NCBI RefSeq assembly: GCF_019599265.1 | Contig: NZ_JAHZTC010000031.1 | Span: forward strand, 1 to 32,354 | From: Pontibacter sp. HSC-14F20 | GTDB lineage: Bacteria > Bacteroidota > Bacteroidia > Cytophagales > Hymenobacteraceae | DNA length: 32,354 nt | Direction: 5' to 3' | In this document: positions 31,647 to 32,354 of the stretch, in pieces | How the letters are laid out: every line of letters begins with the position of its first letter | Position numbering within the stretch: position 1 is the stretch's first letter | Made by a program: the position numbers and the translations under genes | The notes under the pieces: model-generated | What the model saw: only the letters and a program-made list of their open reading frames with translations | What the model was told of the DNA's origin: nothing | Databases searched by the model: none

Positions 31647-32195
31647 ATGGCTTTAGACAAAAACAAAAAACTTATCCTAACCGCTGGGGCTGTGTTGCTC
31701 GGCACTGCTATTATCAGCAGTTGCAGCAGCACAAACGCGCCGCTAGAAACGGTGCCTAACGTGGACCTGGATCGCTACATGGGCAAGTGGTACGAGATCG
31801 CGTCTATCCCGCAGCGCTTCACTAAGGGCTGCCGCTGCACCACGGCTGACTATAAATTTAATGCCGAAAAGGGCTATGTCGAGGTATACAACTCCTGTCT
31901 GAAAAAAGGGAAAAAGAGTGATGTGAAGGGAAAGGCTTTTCCGGTGGAGGGCAGTAACAACAGCAAGCTCAGGGTACAGTTCTTCTGGCCTTTTAAAGGT
32001 GACTACTGGATTCTGGAGCTCGACCCGGAATACCGCTACGTGATGGTGGGCGCACCCGACCGCGAAAGCCTCTGGTTCCTTTCCCGCACTCCTACTATGG
32101 ATGATGCCACTTACGCCAGACTAGAGCAACTGGCCAATGCCAAGGGTTTCCCGGTGGAGCAGTTGCAAATGACGGATCAGAAGTGCGCTGAGTAG
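31647..32195 (+). CDS. Lipocalin-family (Blc-like) lipoprotein
   Basis: 182 aa. A lipoprotein signal with lipobox 'IISSC' (Cys at about residue 26) leads into a lipocalin barrel. The hallmark 'YMGKWYEIASIPQRF' (about 44-58) is the GxW motif, and 'YWILELDPEYRYVMVGAPDRESLWFLSRTP' matches the later conserved strands of bacterial lipocalin Blc, which binds lysophospholipids or fatty acids at the outer membrane. A cluster of Cys (KGCRCTT, and one near residue 90 and near the C-terminus) could form disulfides. It follows the GNAT gene by 12 bases. Confidence 0.93.
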   Translation: MALDKNKKLILTAGAVLLGTAIISSCSSTNAPLETVPNVDLDRYMGKWYEIASIPQRFTKGCRCTTADYKFNAEKGYVEVYNSCLKKGKKSDVKGKAFPVEGSNNSKLRVQFFWPFKGDYWILELDPEYRYVMVGAPDRESLWFLSRTPTMDDATYARLEQLANAKGFPVEQLQMTDQKCAE

Positions 32196-32245
32196 CGGGT
32201 AAACCGCGCCACAATCAGTTCAGTTATACCTAGTACACAGTCAAT

Positions 32246-32354
32246 TTAGTCATTAGGTATCACTTTAGCATACTGAGAAGCCATCTTTTCCCTGGCCTCC
32301 TTGACTGTGAAGCTCCAGTGGATTTTTACTTGTTTCTCATTTCGTTCTTCTATC
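32246..32354 (-). CDS. Partial reading frame at right edge, possibly transposase C-terminus
   Basis: The last 35 codons and stop of a minus-strand gene that begins outside the window. The protein ends 'KIHWSFTVKEAREKMASQYAKVIPND'. The pattern 'W.FT...AR.K....Y' recalls the ends of IS630-like transposases, but this is from memory and too short to be sure. The frame is open from the edge to a stop codon without interruption. Confidence 0.4.
   Translation of the reverse strand, partial: IEERNEKQVKIHWSFTVKEAREKMASQYAKVIPND

Overview
The window looks like a chromosomal segment of a Bacteroidota bacterium, probably Cytophagales and perhaps the Hymenobacteraceae (Pontibacter or Hymenobacter type). 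This placement is an inference. It rests on the gene families (OMP_b-brl_3-type TonB-dependent receptor, DUF4142 lipoprotein, Bacteroidota phage/plasmid replication protein), on several exact matches to the Bacteroidota -7 box TAnnTTTG, on weak or absent Shine-Dalgarno sequences, and on mid-range G+C genes separated by AT-rich spacers.

Layout. 1-495: spacer with two hairpin terminators. 496-6069: the cell-shape operon mreB-mreC-mreD-mrdA(PBP2)-rodA, all on the + strand with overlaps or gaps of a few bases. 6254-7399: a solitary, divergent TcmP-like gene. 7546-16949: a ~9.4 kb integrative element inserted in the 3' end of tRNA-Leu(TAA). Its ends are a 13-bp direct repeat of the tRNA end and its tyrosine integrase lies next to the tRNA. 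It also carries a 366-aa partner gene, an Xis-like HTH gene behind a perfect 16-bp palindrome, two small unknown genes, a phage/plasmid-type replication protein, a 194-aa unknown protein, and a cargo pair (MBOAT O-acyltransferase plus SGNH-type partner) predicted to acylate an exported glycan. Integrase arm-type sites (GTTACAAA, 11 bp apart) occur just inside both ends, and the non-coding parts hold a family of imperfect repeats.

16939-17172: tRNA-Leu(TAA) and tRNA-Gly(GCC). 17340-32195: ordinary housekeeping and envelope genes: mutS, a TrmH/SpoU RNA methyltransferase, a TonB-dependent receptor, an M19 dipeptidase, a small membrane protein, an acidic unknown protein, a DUF4142 lipoprotein, a membrane-anchored M28 aminopeptidase, a TerC protein, a YajQ protein, a GNAT acetyltransferase and a lipocalin lipoprotein. 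An incomplete reading frame runs off the right edge.

Two sequence-level signals stand out. (1) The heptamer AGGTATA/TATACCT occurs about 59 times by hand count, against about 4 expected at equal base frequencies. It appears in all three codon phases inside genes as well as in spacers, and it is about four times sparser in the integrative element. (2) A ~260-290 bp dispersed repeat is present in two inverted copies (20121-20382 and 30802-31092). Each copy carries two of these heptamers 30 bp apart. The first copy lies upstream of mutS and makes an artificial N-terminal extension of that reading frame.
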